From contig NC_023753.2 in assembly GCF_000499845.2 (NCBI RefSeq), forward strand, positions 26,690,202 to 26,754,201: 64,000 nt of DNA, given 5' to 3'. Below the pieces are notes generated by a model. It made no database searches. It had not been told where the DNA came from and was given only the letters and a program-made list of their open reading frames with translations. Positions 12,801 through 24,060 of the stretch are shown here, piece after piece. Source of the stretch: Phaseolus vulgaris (taxonomy: Eukaryota > Streptophyta > Magnoliopsida > Fabales > Fabaceae). The position numbers and the translations under genes are program-made. The stretch's first letter is position 1. Every line of letters starts with the position of its first letter.

Positions 12801-13364
12801 TTTCGCATCCTAAGGTACCTTAAGGGTAATCCTGGCTCGGGCATTTTTCTCCACAAGAACAGTAACAACCAGCTTCGCGGCTACAGTGATTCTGATTGGG
12901 CCACATGTTCTGAAACTAGAAAATCTGTTACTGGCTTTGCCATTTTCTTGGGTGAGTCTCTTATATCATGGAAGTCCAAGAAACAACCTACTATCTCAAG
13001 AAGTTCTTCAGAAGCCAAGTATAGAGCTCTTGCAGCAACCACTTGTGAAATTCAGTGGCTGACTTACATTCTTAAGGATCTTGGTATCTCCTACATTGAA
13101 CCTGCAATTTTATTCTGTGACAATCAGTCAGCAATTCATATTGCCTCAAATCAGGTTTTTCATGAGCGGACGAAGCACATAGAAATTGACTGTCATATTG
13201 TCCACGAGAAAATTAATGTTGGTCTTCTCAAGTTGCTTCCAATCACTTCCTCCATGCAAACTGCTGACATCCTCACTAAACCACTGGCTGCTTCCACCTT
13301 TACTGCTCTCAAGTCCAAGCTGGGAATGCAAAATATCTATTCCCAGCTTGAGGGGGGGTGTTAG
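9792..13364 (+). CDS. Copia pol polyprotein (protease, integrase, RT, RNase H)
   Basis: The frame is open from about 9792; its first ATG is at 9948, giving 1138 aa, but that ATG is unlikely to be a natural start. In order, counted from that ATG: second zinc knuckle upstream of it, aspartic protease with LDSGATDH (residue about 81), GAG-pre-integrase LWHYRMGHLS, and integrase core with MDIWGP, RTDNGAEF and ETPEQNGIGERKH. The reverse transcriptase follows, with KARLVAKGYTQ-like KAHLVAKGYTQ, DVNNAFLHGDL and the catalytic YVDD (residue about 814). RNase H with YSDSDWATC and SRSSSEAKYRAL comes last. The stop TAG overlaps the first bases of the 3' LTR. No internal stop is seen, so the enzymes look intact while fusion to gag is lost. 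Confidence 0.95.
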   Translation, partial: VLQNNGNKKICTHCGRNGHTIETCYKKHGYPLGYKFYGSKTNQVNNIVISDDVLSEPCQKEQEKGEYHLTAQQYQVLLDLFRQSTNNNTAANIQVNKVGSFTADINHKMAERSPTGNILTLNNLQHGRNYWILDSGATDHVCSSLSEFTSYKSIKPISISLPNGHHVFAKYSGTVIFNHKFYLIDVLYVPQLSFNLVSTSKLSLNMNCSLIFSSNNCMIQDNTTKERIGIVSVKAGLYAFESSFFRNTATHTIAHSFNCTVKDINLWHYRMGHLSDERLNVLRTKYSYIPAEKSHVCDVCHRAKQKKLPFTLSKSHTASIFELLHMDIWGPCSVISMHGFRYFLTIVGDFSRFTWVISLHTKSEVRNHIVNFIAYVENQFKTTVKTIRTDNGAEFAMKNFFSSKGIVHQTTCVETPEQNGIGERKHQHILNVTRALLFQANLPHLFWNFAVQHAVFLINCTPTPLLHNIAPYEKLNGRPYDLSSLRVFGCLCYSSTLTTHKKKLDDRSVHGIFLGFSSNTKGYIFLNLKNHSIEVSRNITFYENHFPYHLNKDSCMNSNNLSLPIPHNYDSSCDIIFQNDCHPHETMGTAQIDVDMNPNQNEETLDDTQIDDLNIPLRRSNRQRKAPAYLADFQTDLTTTNSVSTKYPINNFVSYKSLSPAFKCTVLSISSHSEPHSYKEASKHACWKQAMQEELIALDANHTWQITTLPLGKTAIGCRWVYKIKHKSDGSIDRYKAHLVAKGYTQLEGLDFIDTFAPVAKLTTLRLLLAVAASNDWILKQLDVNNAFLHGDLLEEVYMQPPPGLTLPSSTHVCKLQRSLYGLRQASRQWYAKLSNFLLSHNYTLSSTDHSLFLKRTHTKLTALLVYVDDIVLAGNDAEEIAHITKLLDQQFRIKNLGDLTYFLGLEVARNKSGLHISQRKYTLDLLHETGMLDCAPMPTPMSHSSRLSSTDSVQLNEEESSTYRRLIGRLIYLTNTRPDIAFSVNNLSQFVSSPTKHHQQAVFRILRYLKGNPGSGIFLHKNSNNQLRGYSDSDWATCSETRKSVTGFAIFLGESLISWKSKKQPTISRSSSEAKYRALAATTCEIQWLTYILKDLGISYIEPAILFCDNQSAIHIASNQVFHERTKHIEIDCHIVHEKINVGLLKLLPITSSMQTADILTKPLAASTFTALKSKLGMQNIYSQLEGGC
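13349..13358 (+). other. Polypurine tract of the copia element
   Basis: A purine run ending in seven G directly precedes the 3' LTR, as expected for the plus-strand priming site. Confidence 0.85.
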
Positions 13365-13659
13365 TTAGTATATTTTATTATTATTTTGGGCCTTGGGCCT
13401 TCTTTTATTTTCTGTCACCATGTATCTTAGATTTAGTGAGTTTTTACTTTACTGATGGTAACTTTTTGTAATTGAAAATTCTCTCCTCAATTCAATTTCA
13501 TAATAGCGTTTACGTTTTTTTCCCTCTTTCTCTGGTCAGAACCTTTCAACCCTTTTAGGGTTTATCTTCCCTTCATCTCTGCATCATTCTCATCACAGGT
13601 TCTTTTCATCATTCACGAAGTTCTTCTGCATAATCAAGACAGAGGATTTATTTCTATTA
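13359..13659 (+). repeat. 3' LTR of the copia element
   Basis: 301 bp, TGTTAGTTAG to TTTCTATTA, followed by target duplication ATACT. It differs from the 5' LTR by a 17-bp deletion and by A for T in the phrase caccatgtatc. Confidence 0.95.
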
Positions 13660-16471
13660 ATACTCTTTATGCTATTGATTTAATATTACTTTCATTCAAT
13701 TAATAGATTACATATTAAATATAAATAACAATACAATAATATATTTAATATTGACAAAATTAAAAAATTCCAAAACGGACAATATCTCAGATGCGGTTAA
13801 CAATGCTATCTCAACAAATTTAAGGTTAAAACACTATTTATCTTCATTACCTTAAATTATTATACTGAATTCTGAAAAGTCAAACAACCAAACTAGCTAT
13901 AAAAAAATTAGTTAAAGAATTAAAAGTCAAATTTGACCATTTTTAAAATAAATCTTAGACAAATAGATAGGAAAAAAATTACTCATTTTACTTAAAAGAA
14001 CACTTTAAAGACAAACAATCCATAATCTTATCTATTTTAACATTATATTGGTAAGTCAAAGAGGATGCAAAAATTTCCGATATCAGAGGTCCAACCAGCA
14101 TAAATACATAAAGGTAAAATAAGATATATGCAATAAATCATGTAACTCTATTTTTTTATAATGATACATATTAAATATGGTTCATCAATCATAAATCTCA
14201 TTACAAACTCTATAAATAATCATCTTATATAAACAAACATTAACCACACTTAAATACTGAATACTTACTTGAGCGTCGAAATTTTTTTTACAGGTGTACT
14301 CATAATCGAGAGCTGAAACCCAAACACGATAAGAAGAGGAAGAAAGCACGACCGAAAGAGGAGATTCGATTATTTTGTTGATATCATATATTCTCTAGGC
14401 CCCATACAAGCACAAACATCAACCACATTTTAAACTAACAAAAATAGAGAAGATAATAAGTCACGTTATAATTATATACATCTTATTAACAATTTTGCAA
14501 AAGAATATTATTTTAAACTAATTAGTGAAATAAAAAAAAATTAGCTTATGAAATAATTGCACAATTTTTTTTTATATTCAACAAGGAATTAGCAACTGCA
14601 ATTAAAAATTAAATATAAAATTTATATTGATAACAAATAAGTAGTGAAACATTATAAATTTTAAAATAAATAATAATATTGTAAAGTTGCATAGTTGTAT
14701 ATTACATTTGTATTTATATTTATTTATATCTTCAACTTCTTCTTTTTATTATTTGCATTTATAAGAGTTGAACTTGCTACATATCATAAGGGAATATAGG
14801 ATGTACAAGATACACCCCAACATCCTTTAAATTTTTTATTTTGTTGATAGTTATTACAAATAAAATAGCAAAAGAAAATTGTTGGTTTTGAAATTTAAAA
14901 AAAAATCTTGTATGAAAAGGAGTTAATGAAAATCTAGGAATGTAAAACTATAGTCTTGGACCAAAAGAAATAAGGCCATGTAAATATTTAAAAATTCATA
15001 TTATATAAAAATAGATAAATCATTTAAAATGGTGTATTTTATCCTATTAAACTATCAATATAATTTTAATAATTCTTAGAAAAACACATAAATAGCATGA
15101 CAATGTGACAAGTGATAAGTTGGAAAAGAGGTTTGCTTTCTCCATTTCTATCTTTACACTACATGGGAAAGATTCAATTTTAAATGAATAGTTTTATATT
15201 TCCAAATAATCTCAAATGAACTTTATTGATTTTTGTGTGTGTGTGTGAATTACTGTATCAATATGTCACACAATTGTTTACAAATATCATTACTAACACA
15301 AAAGATATAAAAAAATATTACTTGTGCTTCTCAAAAACATTTTGCACTTGAATACTTTTTTTTTTGAAAGATAGTTTAAAACATTTGTTCCATTAAAAGG
15401 GATAAAAGGAGGAAACAAATAGTTTTATATTAATTATTTTCCATATCATGATTACTTGTAGCTTTTAGAGAAGTCCAACTTCTATTAAAAAAACACTTTT
15501 ACAAAAAATTACTTTTATAAAAAAAAGACTCAAATATTTTTTATGCAATTTTTAAGTAATTATTCCAATTATTATTACTTTTTTATTTTTTTGACTTTCT
15601 ACTTACTTGTTGTGAATTACAATGTATTAAATAGACAAATATAAATGTAAGCCAAAAGTTTTTAACTAAAAATAAAGGAGAGGATAAAATAATTTTACAA
15701 AGTTTGAATGAATATAATAGAGATTCACATATGAAATGATAGTTGAGTTTCTTTTTCATATTTGTAAATATTTTAGGAAAATTTACAATGTTTTAGGAAA
15801 ATTTACTATGGTGGTGTAATTTTTTTACACGAATAAGTAAATTATACTTAAAAAACACTTATAGTAAAGAAATTGTGTTTTTCAAACACAACTTCAACTT
15901 TTGCTTTTAATCCTAAAGAAATTGTGTTGGACATTATATAAATGTGTTTATTTTATTTTTTTTCCTAAATCATCTTCAACTTATATTAACTATAATTTTT
16001 TTCAATAGATTCGTATATGATTTTTTTTTAACTAAAGTTATCCATAGCAAGACTTCTATTATTTTATGTTGGAAGTAAAGTTTTACGTAAAAAATATAAC
16101 TTGTATTGTTTTATATTTAAATTAGTATGATTTATACTTTTTAATAAAATTTTGTAATTCATCATTATTATAATTGTAATATAATATTGCATACTTGTGA
16201 ATGTTTTATGTATAAGTATTTATAAGAGATAGTTATGGAAAAATATGAAGAGAGATCATTAGATAATATTTAATATATTTTTTTAGTAAAAGAAAAGACA
16301 TTGTGCAATTTTTTCTCAAAATTATTATAATTGACATAATTCTTTTATTACGAAAATATGTAAGTTGTGGTAAAAAACATGATTTTGAAAGAAAAAAATG
16401 ATGACAAAGTCGTGTTATGGATGTACGACTTACGATAGAAAAAAACTATGAAGAATTCGTCATATCCATGC

Positions 16472-16553
16472 ACAACTTCAATTGTAGGGAATTTACATTG
16501 AAGTTGTACATACATAACGCAACTTCAATTGTATGAAATTTACATTGAAGTTG
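16472..16553. repeat. Pair of short hairpin-forming repeats
   Basis: ACAACTTCAAT (16472-16482) pairs with ATTGAAGTTGT (16497-16507). The arrangement recurs at 16520-16529 with 16544-16553, a period of 47 bases. A third half-copy (cgacttcaact) follows near 16567. Each unit is an 10-11-bp stem with a 14-base loop. Confidence 0.8.
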
Positions 16554-17852
16554 TACATGTAGAACACGACTTCAACTTTGTTGATTTTTCTTAAATTATT
16601 TGTTTTTTATTTTTTAAATGAAATAATTAATTGAATTATTAATTTGTCACATTTTATAAAATTAAGAAATATTTATTTATTATTTTAATTATAAATTAAT
16701 TAAAAAATTTGTGTTAACTAAACCTTAAAAAAACTAAAAGCCTAAAATATACAAAAATGTCTCAAAAATACTAAAAAATAAAAACTATTAGTAAATGATT
16801 AATTTATTGAAAATTTTGTATTCATAATCTTATTCCGTTATTGACCATCACATTTCTTACCTCATCTCAAATAACTTCCATTTTGAACTTGTCTCAATCC
16901 AAACATTATATGAAAAGTCATGATAATTTGAAGTTATTTTTTATAAAATTTATTAAAAAATTAAATATTTTTAAATAATTCAATGTTTTAAAAAAAATAT
17001 TTTTAAAATAATATCAACATAAATTTCATACAATTCAAATAGTGCATCTTAACTTTTTCAAAATAATCATTTTCCATAAATGACAAGGACAACAAAGTAA
17101 ACCTCCAAAAATAATATTAAATAACATTTATAATTAATTTTTTTTAATTATTATTGTTTAAGAATATATAGTTTAATGTAGATGATTATTTATAGTCTAA
17201 TCTAAACGTAAAGATGATGTATAATATACTATAAGGAATAAAGAAAGTATTGTTAATTATTAGAACTTTAGAAAATATTTTATTTCTTTCTTAAAATATA
17301 TTTATTTGTATATTTTTCATCAGTCTCTAGCATTTTTTATTTAACATTCATGCTATCATAAGACTTATTTATTTATTTATTAATGCACTAAATTTTAGCT
17401 TGCTTCCTTTTATAATTTGAGTTTTAATTTTTTTTCTTATATTGTAAAAAAGTAAAAAATTTAAATACTTATCACAAATCTATCATATTTTTTACATGTT
17501 ACAAGAGAATTGTTTCAACATAAATTTATAAATGTAACATTTATAAAAGCTATCAACCAACATGACAATATTTTTTAATTAATATAAGATTTAATTTTTT
17601 TTTAAAAATGAAACGTAAAATAAAAAATAAATTTAATATATTATTAAAAATAACACAAAAAATTTAAAAAAATTATATAATTATAGAATTTAAAAAAAAA
17701 TTGGATCCCTTTTTAACGTATGCGATTGCACCTCCAAACTAGATCTAGATAATGTAAGTCTTTCACCAATAATGACTTTTTCCTTCAAAAAATATATTTA
17801 TTTATATTTTCCATGATTAATTCTGTTCCATGGCACTCAAGATTAATCTAAT

Positions 17853-17878
<26 letters not shown>
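17853..17878. repeat. (AT)n microsatellite
   Basis: About 13 uninterrupted AT dinucleotides. Confidence 0.9.
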
Positions 17879-17884
<6 letters not shown>

Positions 17885-18089
17885 GACAACATGGTCGCAC
17901 CATAATATATAATTTAAAAAATATATAAATTATTATTAAATAACAAAAACGTGGAAAATATTTAATTTTATTCACTCAATTATTTTTGCTACGTAAAAGG
18001 AGTGTACGATATATAATCATCTATAATAACTTTATTTGTTTTCATGGTCTTTGAATGTCAATTTTATTATTTTGTATGTTTTCAGTCGA

Positions 18090-18350
18090 ATTTTGGTTAA
18101 GGGAACACAAGTTCATAGTTATTTTTGTTTGTATGCTTCTAAAGGACTTAAATATTTTTTAGGGATAGATCAGTCAGGTGTGTTGGTTAAGCGACACAAG
18201 TTCATAGTTATTCTTGTTTGTATGCTTTTGAAGGACTTATATGTTTTTTAGGGATGGATGAGTCAGGACTATTGATTAAAGGACACAAGTTCATGGTTAT
18301 TCTTGTTTGTATGCTTTAAAAGGACTTAGATTTTTTTAGGGATTTATCGA
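18090..18350. repeat. Three-copy tandem array, 89-90-bp period
   Basis: The phrase ttggttaa...cacaagttcatagtta...tgtttgtatgctt...aaggactta...tttttaggga begins at 18093, 18183 and 18272. Copies are diverged by several substitutions. The array lies just upstream of the Ty3 relic and may derive from it. Confidence 0.8.
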
Positions 18351-18529
18351 TTACCTGACAATCGTATTTTTATGGATTGTATTAAAAAGCTATTTATAAT
18401 CCATAATATTTAGAGAGAACATAATTTTAGCTCAATAATTTTTGGAGGATGTATATGGTGGTGCAAAAATATTATGTGTTGTTAACTCATACTATGATTA
18501 ATGACGTTAGTTTGGTAATGTAGGCGGTG

Positions 18530-20560
18530 CAAGAATTTATGCATGTTTTCCATATAATAGTCCTAAGTTGCGACCTTAGAGGAGGATGAGTTTCTACATT
18601 AATTTGGTTTTAAGTGTCAACTAAGTTGACAAAGTTGAAGATATGTTAGAGAAATGATTTATTATATCAAATGTTTTTTCATGGTCCAATTTTGTTGATG
18701 GAGAAGAAGGATGAATCATCAAGGTCATGCATTATTATAGGCAATTGAATAAGCTTATTATAAAAATTTAATACCTTTTGCCCATGATTGAGGATTTGTT
18801 AGATCAGTTACACTGAGCAATGATGTTCTCCAAGATTGAATTGATATTTGCATAAGACAACTTTTCGTACTAGGTATGGTTACTATGTATGTAGCCATGC
18901 TTTTTGGAGTGACTAATTGATACAATCCAAGCCAACAAGGAGATGACCAAGGACTCACATGATCATTCACACTATGAGAAGTCATCTCAACTTTCAAATG
19001 AAGACCCCACCAATGATCTAGCAAACCTTACCAGAAGAAGAAATGGGCAAAGACTAGAAGATCGAATGTTCTTTCTTCTGGTTTTCTTAAAAAATAAAAC
19101 ATGTTGTAAATAATTTGGGGTCACTTTAGGGGTCCAAATAGCAAGATAGGCTAGAATAAGGTGCATTTAGCATAAAAAGGGGGTGTAGTTATCATTTTAG
19201 CTTGTTTCTAGCTCTTTAGGAAGGAAAATTGACCTATTTTCTATAACATCAAGTCTAGGGTGCGTTTTTGACTTAGTCAAACCCTAAAGGCAGCCCCTCA
19301 CACATTTACCATCCTATCCTTGCTCATCTTGTTTTCAAAGGCACCCATTTCTATAAATAGGGTGCCTTACTCCATGTATTTTCATATTGAATTTGAATAG
19401 AAAAGTTACTCAACACAAATTGTGAGGTATTTGTGAGGCTTGTTTCCTCTTAGCATTAGTTCTCATCTTGAGTGATTGGAGAGCTCTCAAGTGGCGGCCA
19501 TCAACACTTATCTTGGAGGAAAACCACACTCCAAGTGGCGTGACCAACTCTCTTCCACCACATAAGTTTTTCCTTCCTTCATCTCTTTCATATTTCCATT
19601 ACTCCATTTATCTTTGTGTTCTTATGTTCTTATTTTCCTCCATTGCCAATTCGGTTTCCATCATGCTTTTATGTTTCCTTCCATGTTCATTTAATTTCCG
19701 TTCTTCATCATCAATCACCATATACTTGTATTTTTTCCTTTGCCCTTTAGAAGTGAACCTTCACACTTACTTAACCACTTGGTTAAGAGTTCGTGTCCAG
19801 TGGAGATCTTCTTTGGGTTCTCACCATATAATTAATAAAATCTCAATCCTAAGTAAAGTGTCATGTATAAAATGGATAAATAAATCAACTCACATTACTA
19901 ATGCTTCACCCATATTCATGATTGCATGAAATATGATTTTTAGAGAATCTATGGTGGTGTTTATTAATGAGTTACTCTCATACGCATGAGGAATATGATT
20001 CACATACGAGGACAATGTTGGGTAGTCTAAGAGAGAAGTAGTTGTATGCCAAGTTGTCAAAATGTGAATTATTTTTGACATGTTATCTCGAGTAAAGGGA
20101 TTAACGTAGATCTTTCTAAAGGCAATGTTGTTCTTCAATGAGAATGTCCCAAAACAATTTCAATGACTAAGACTTTTGTACGGGTGATTAGATATTATAG
20201 AAGATTCATGATAATGACTCCTCTAACTCAATTCACTTATAATGGACAACCTTTTATTTAGACAAAAAAAGTGTGATTAAAATTTGCTAGAGTTGAAACA
20301 GAGGATGACTAGTGCTCTAGTGTTGATTATTCCTAATTTGAGTAAACCTTTAAGGTTTATATGTGTTTGGATAAAAAGATTGTTGCTCATGCTTCTAGTA
20401 GTTAAATATTCATGAAAATAATTATTTACCCATGAGTTGGAATTACCAATAAGATTACATGAACATTTTAAATAATAAATTGTGTTTAATGTGAATAAAT
20501 ATAGGAATTTTATGATATGACAAAGAGAAGAAGATAGAGAGAAATTATACATATAGGTTA
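18530..20560 (+). pseudogene. Decayed Ty3/gypsy pol relic (RT and RNase H), interrupted
   Basis: Conceptual reading with shifts recovers Ty3-type reverse transcriptase: SFYINLVL (like EFYIDLVP), PILLMEKKDESS (like PVLFVKKKDG), YRQLNKLIIKN, MIEDLLDQL and TRYGYY, then MLFGVTN. After a nested insertion it resumes with ASPIF, VVFINELLSY and a later LGYYRRF-like GDIIEDS region. RNase H remains (KYS.K.LFTHELEL, like LKIHEKNYPTHDLEL) end near 20560. Many stops and indels make it non-functional. No LTR of this element was identified with certainty. Confidence 0.85.
18918..19896. mobile_element. 979-bp nested insertion, probable solo LTR
   Basis: It sits inside the Ty3 reverse transcriptase between GVTN and ASPIF. 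ACTAAT occurs on both sides (18912-18917 and 19897-19902), and deleting the insert plus one copy rejoins the coding frame exactly. The insert starts TGATACAATCC, contains a promoter-like ctataaatagg at about 19351, and encodes nothing recognisable. Size and TATA box suggest a solo LTR. The 3' end is not a clean CA, so class is uncertain. Confidence 0.75.
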
Positions 20561-20564
20561 GATA

Positions 20565-21762
20565 TTTATCATTACTCCTTTAATTATATTATGTTAAAAG
20601 TAATATAGAAAAACAATTGTATCATTACTCCCTAACCCACAACCACCCAATGAAAAGGAAAAGAAAATTGAAAAAAAGAGTGAAAAGTTGGGTAGGATAT
20701 GTAGAAAAGCCAAAACAATGAGGAAATATTGGAAGACCACAAGCAAAACATGTCTTAAATAATGAAAACTGCTTGTTCAAAATTAAGTTAGTATGCTTTC
20801 TTAAATCAACCATTCACAGTTCAATAGATGCATCCAACACTCTTTGTTTCCCATGAATACTTAGAACTTTAAAACACACTTCAATTTCTCTCAACACCCT
20901 TTCCAAATACATTCTATAATTCCAAAGTGGATATACTTAGCAAAATAAATAGAAGACATAAAAACTACACAGAAATCAAATACAAAAAATACATATATAA
21001 GAAAACTTTGATTTCAGAGCCATAAAAAAGATAAAGATATTGAAAGTGCATGTCAATCCTTACTTGGGAGATTTGAAAGACTCTCCCACCATAACTTACA
21101 TGAAGTTAGTCTAGGAAACATCAAAACAAGAGATAAATAAACAAAGTAATAGCTTAGAGTGTAACCAAAGTTAATTTGGTTCAAGACAACCCCTTAAAGT
21201 TTTGTTCATTCAATTGTAAAGTACAGGACATTTATTCAACAACTGAAGAAAATTAAACAATTGTATAACTAAAATAGTAGCCAGATTTACAAAGTGTTAG
21301 GTGCATTATGACAAACTATTCATTTATAAATTAATTAAACAAAAACAGATTACAGGATTATTAAGTGAGTATTTGGCAAGTTGGTATTTGTTCACTTCAT
21401 TTTACTAGGACAAATAGCATTGGTCTTTGAATGGCTGACACCTTGCAATCCATAAAGTGAAAAAAAATCATGTTACATGCTAGCTAGACAACTCATATGA
21501 AGACTGTGAACAAGCTAAACCAGCAACCTCCATTGCAAAATTACAATGAACTTCTACATGTAAGTGATCCAACAGGGAATACCTTAACATAGCCACCTAA
21601 TCTCCTTACAACTCTCCACAACCTAATATTCACCCACAAGTTAGCATCATGTCAAAGTGATCATACTATGGACTAGTGTATTTATGTCATATTTAAATAT
21701 AAGAAAAAGTTTAAATGAACATGAATAACCCACTTGAGTCAATTTAGTCATTCTCCATAGAA
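20565..21762. other. Spacer without recognisable feature
   Basis: Moderately AT-rich DNA between the Ty3 relic and the solo LTR. I see no coding frame, RNA gene or structured repeat. Confidence 0.5.
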
Positions 21763-21767
21763 CTTAG

Positions 21768-22803
21768 TGTTAGAACTATAGGCCTTAAACAAGAGGGGTG
21801 AATTGTTTATGAAGGATTTTCACAAATATTGAAGGCATAATGAAGGCCAATGAGAATTAATCAATCAAAAATTTGTTCAGCTGATTTTAAAAAGAGTTTT
21901 CACTTAACAGCAGAAAATTAACCAGTTGTTGTTTATAGCAACAATTATAAACTTCAAGCAAAAACAGATTTAAAGAGATAAGGGATAGAAAAATTCACAC
22001 AGGAAATTTATAATGGTTCACCCTTAGCCAAGAGCTACATCCAGTTCCCAGAAAACCTCTGAGTATTCCACTAAGCAATCAAACACTTTGATTACAACAC
22101 ACACACACACCAAAGTGGTGATCGTGAACCCTTCAAGAACACACATCACCTTTGGCAATCAAATCACATAATTCAAAACACCCTCTGAATCTGCACACCA
22201 ACAATTCTTACATAAATACAATGGTCAAAAGAGAAAAGAAATGATAACACCTGATACAATCACAGATTGAATGGATGAAGTACACAACAATCCTATTCCA
22301 CTCTTAGAAAGAATCCAAAGCTTGAAGTAATCTTGGAAAAACTTGATTTGAAAGTATTCCCATGAATCAATAACAACCAGGAGCGTAAAAGAGATTATAT
22401 ATACTCTAATCAGTTGTTAAAAACATTTAATGCAAAAGCCAAATCAGTTTTAAAACAAACATAACAGATTAAATCAGTCAAACTGAATTCTATTAAGAAT
22501 TTTTAAAAATGAACCGATTGAAAACACAAAACAATCGGTTGAATTGGCTTGACAACAAAGTCAACCAATTTCAAGCTTTTTCAAATTCTTTTCAAAAACA
22601 CTAAGTAAAACAACCGGTTGAAATGAAAATTCAACATGTTGATTTTCTACTTTCTTTAGAAAACACCTTTTTCCAAAAGAACTTGAACCAAATCTATGAG
22701 TATATTTACAAATTCAAACTACACAAAACCAACACACACAAGCAACAACAAAGTCTTCAAGCTATCTTCTTGGATTTGGAGACATCAAAGCCTATGTTCA
22801 ACA
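21768..22803 (-). mobile_element. Solo LTR, 1036 bp, minus orientation (family A)
   Basis: Ends are TGTTAGAAC...GTTCAACA with the five-base duplication CTTAG on both sides (21763-21767, 22804-22808). There is no second LTR and no internal region. Orientation is inferred from a TATA-like tatatataatc on the minus strand and from homology to the plus-strand copy at 41208-42276. Both copies share gctttgatgtctccaaatcc, a CAACCGGTTG-type motif set and the end phrase caattcaccc. Confidence 0.92.
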
Positions 22804-22809
22804 CTTAGG

Positions 22810-23420
22810 ATGTTTGAATTCCAAGCTCCTCTCCTTAAAGAAGTTTTCAAGCTCTTTCATAAATGCTAACTGATCCTCCTCGGTTCCTGACTCATTATCA
22901 TCTTAGGAATGGTCAACATCCAGGAAAACCAAGTGCTTTGAGTTTGAATTCCCATTATCAGCAAATCAGTAGCTTGCTTTTCATCAGCCTTATTCTCAAC
23001 TTCTAATACATTCACAAATTCAGTGTTTGTATCAGTAGGAGCAGGTTGTGATATAGCAGGTTCATTATGACTTGCAGACATTAGGTCACCATTGTCTCAA
23101 ATTTTACTGTCAACCACTCCACAACCTTTAAGCTTCACTTCCACAGTCATTTCAACATCATCAATATTCTTCTAACAAATATAATCACTATTCTTAACCT
23201 TCTTCTTCATTGTAGGAAATTCTTCAACTTCCCCCTTCGCTTTAGAATTTTTTTCACACTCAGTCGAATTCAAAACCTGAGTACAAGCCTCTACTGAGAT
23301 AAAGTGAAGAGTATTTTTAACATCCTCTTGTGGAATTCCTTCTTAAACAACCTCATGTTCCACATTTTTATGCTCACTAGTGGCTCTCCCTTCTTATTCA
23401 TGAGGCACACAATAGAATTT
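22810..23420 (-). pseudogene. Degraded reading frame of unknown family
   Basis: On the minus strand one frame runs through about 200 codons broken only by a few stops. It includes EHKNVEHEVV, EGIPQEDVKN, SVEACTQVLNSTECEKN, MKKKVKNSDYIC and TNTEFVNVLEVENKADEK. Its last intact segment is 22866-23081. Composition is acidic and lysine-rich and the codons look protein-like, but I do not recognise the family. The family A solo LTR inserted at its 3' end. It could be a decayed host exon or part of a retroelement gag. Confidence 0.4.
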
Positions 23421-23899
23421 TTTATATGTTGACTGAACCTTTATCAAACAAAAGGTACTGATTGTGGAAATAACCTGGTATTATTTGGCTACTCAATTTT
23501 CTCCCCAAACAGTATTGAGTGTAAAATTAATGCAAGCAATTAAAGTACCTCCACTCGCACTGCCATTTACATTTTACATAGTTTTATAGTGTTATGTTCT
23601 TTTTATCAATTGAGGGAATTCTAGTTTTCAACTCAAATATAATACGAAGTTAAAAAAAATTAAATATTACGAGTTAAAAATGTTTAATATAATATCATTG
23701 AGTTTTTCTTAAAAATAAAAAACACTTCAAATAATTATATTTTTATTTTATATATAAACTTGTTGTGTTTAATAGATATAGTTTCTCAATGTTAACATTT
23801 AGAATTATACATTTTTTTGATAAAAAAATAAAAACATATTAAAAGAAACATTTGAAGTGTCTTAATTCATATACAACCTACATTAATAAAATTCAGAAA
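23421..23899. other. AT-rich flank left of the Helitron
   Basis: No gene or repeat recognised. The last base, A23899, is the host A expected on the 5' side of a Helitron. Confidence 0.5.
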
Positions 23900-24060
23900 T
23901 CTATACTTATAACATTTGAGGGAGCACAACCAGGAAACTTTCTACACGTGGCATTCTCACGTTTTTTTGAAAAAAAAAACCAAAATTAATATTTACTGAA
24001 AGAAGAAAGTTTGACAAGTGTCGCAATGTGAGATTTTTGTGTGTGAACAAAACAGGCCCT
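23900..24060 (+). other. Helitron 5' terminal region
   Basis: TC start after host A, then a short GC-richer block with cacgtggcattctcacg and a phrase gcaaacccgacccaat near 24075. Plant Helitron 5' ends commonly have TCT(A)TACT starts and such a CACGTG-like block. Confidence 0.7.

Larger units (their letters stand above)
8467..13659 (+). mobile_element. Ty1/copia LTR retrotransposon, nearly complete
   Basis: A 5.2-kb element with direct LTRs at 8467-8784 and 13359-13659, flanked by the target duplication ATACT (8462-8466 and 13660-13664). A primer-binding site matching the 3' end of initiator tRNA-Met follows the left LTR directly, and a G-run polypurine tract precedes the right LTR. Domain order is gag, protease, integrase, RT, RNase H, which defines copia. 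The LTRs differ by one substitution and one 17-bp indel, so insertion was recent. LTR ends are TG...TA rather than TG...CA. A one-base shift splits gag from pol. Confidence 0.97.
13665..18080. other. AT-rich intergenic spacer
   Basis: No gene is supported in this 4.4-kb stretch. It contains the hairpin repeats at 16472-16553, a TA microsatellite and short direct repeats based on aattgtgtt and gaagttgt (15830-16580). Confidence 0.6.

Noticed and set aside
19468..19929. 153-codon open frame
   Set aside because: It lies within the 979-bp nested insertion and runs over its right target duplication into the Ty3 relic, so it is a chance frame.
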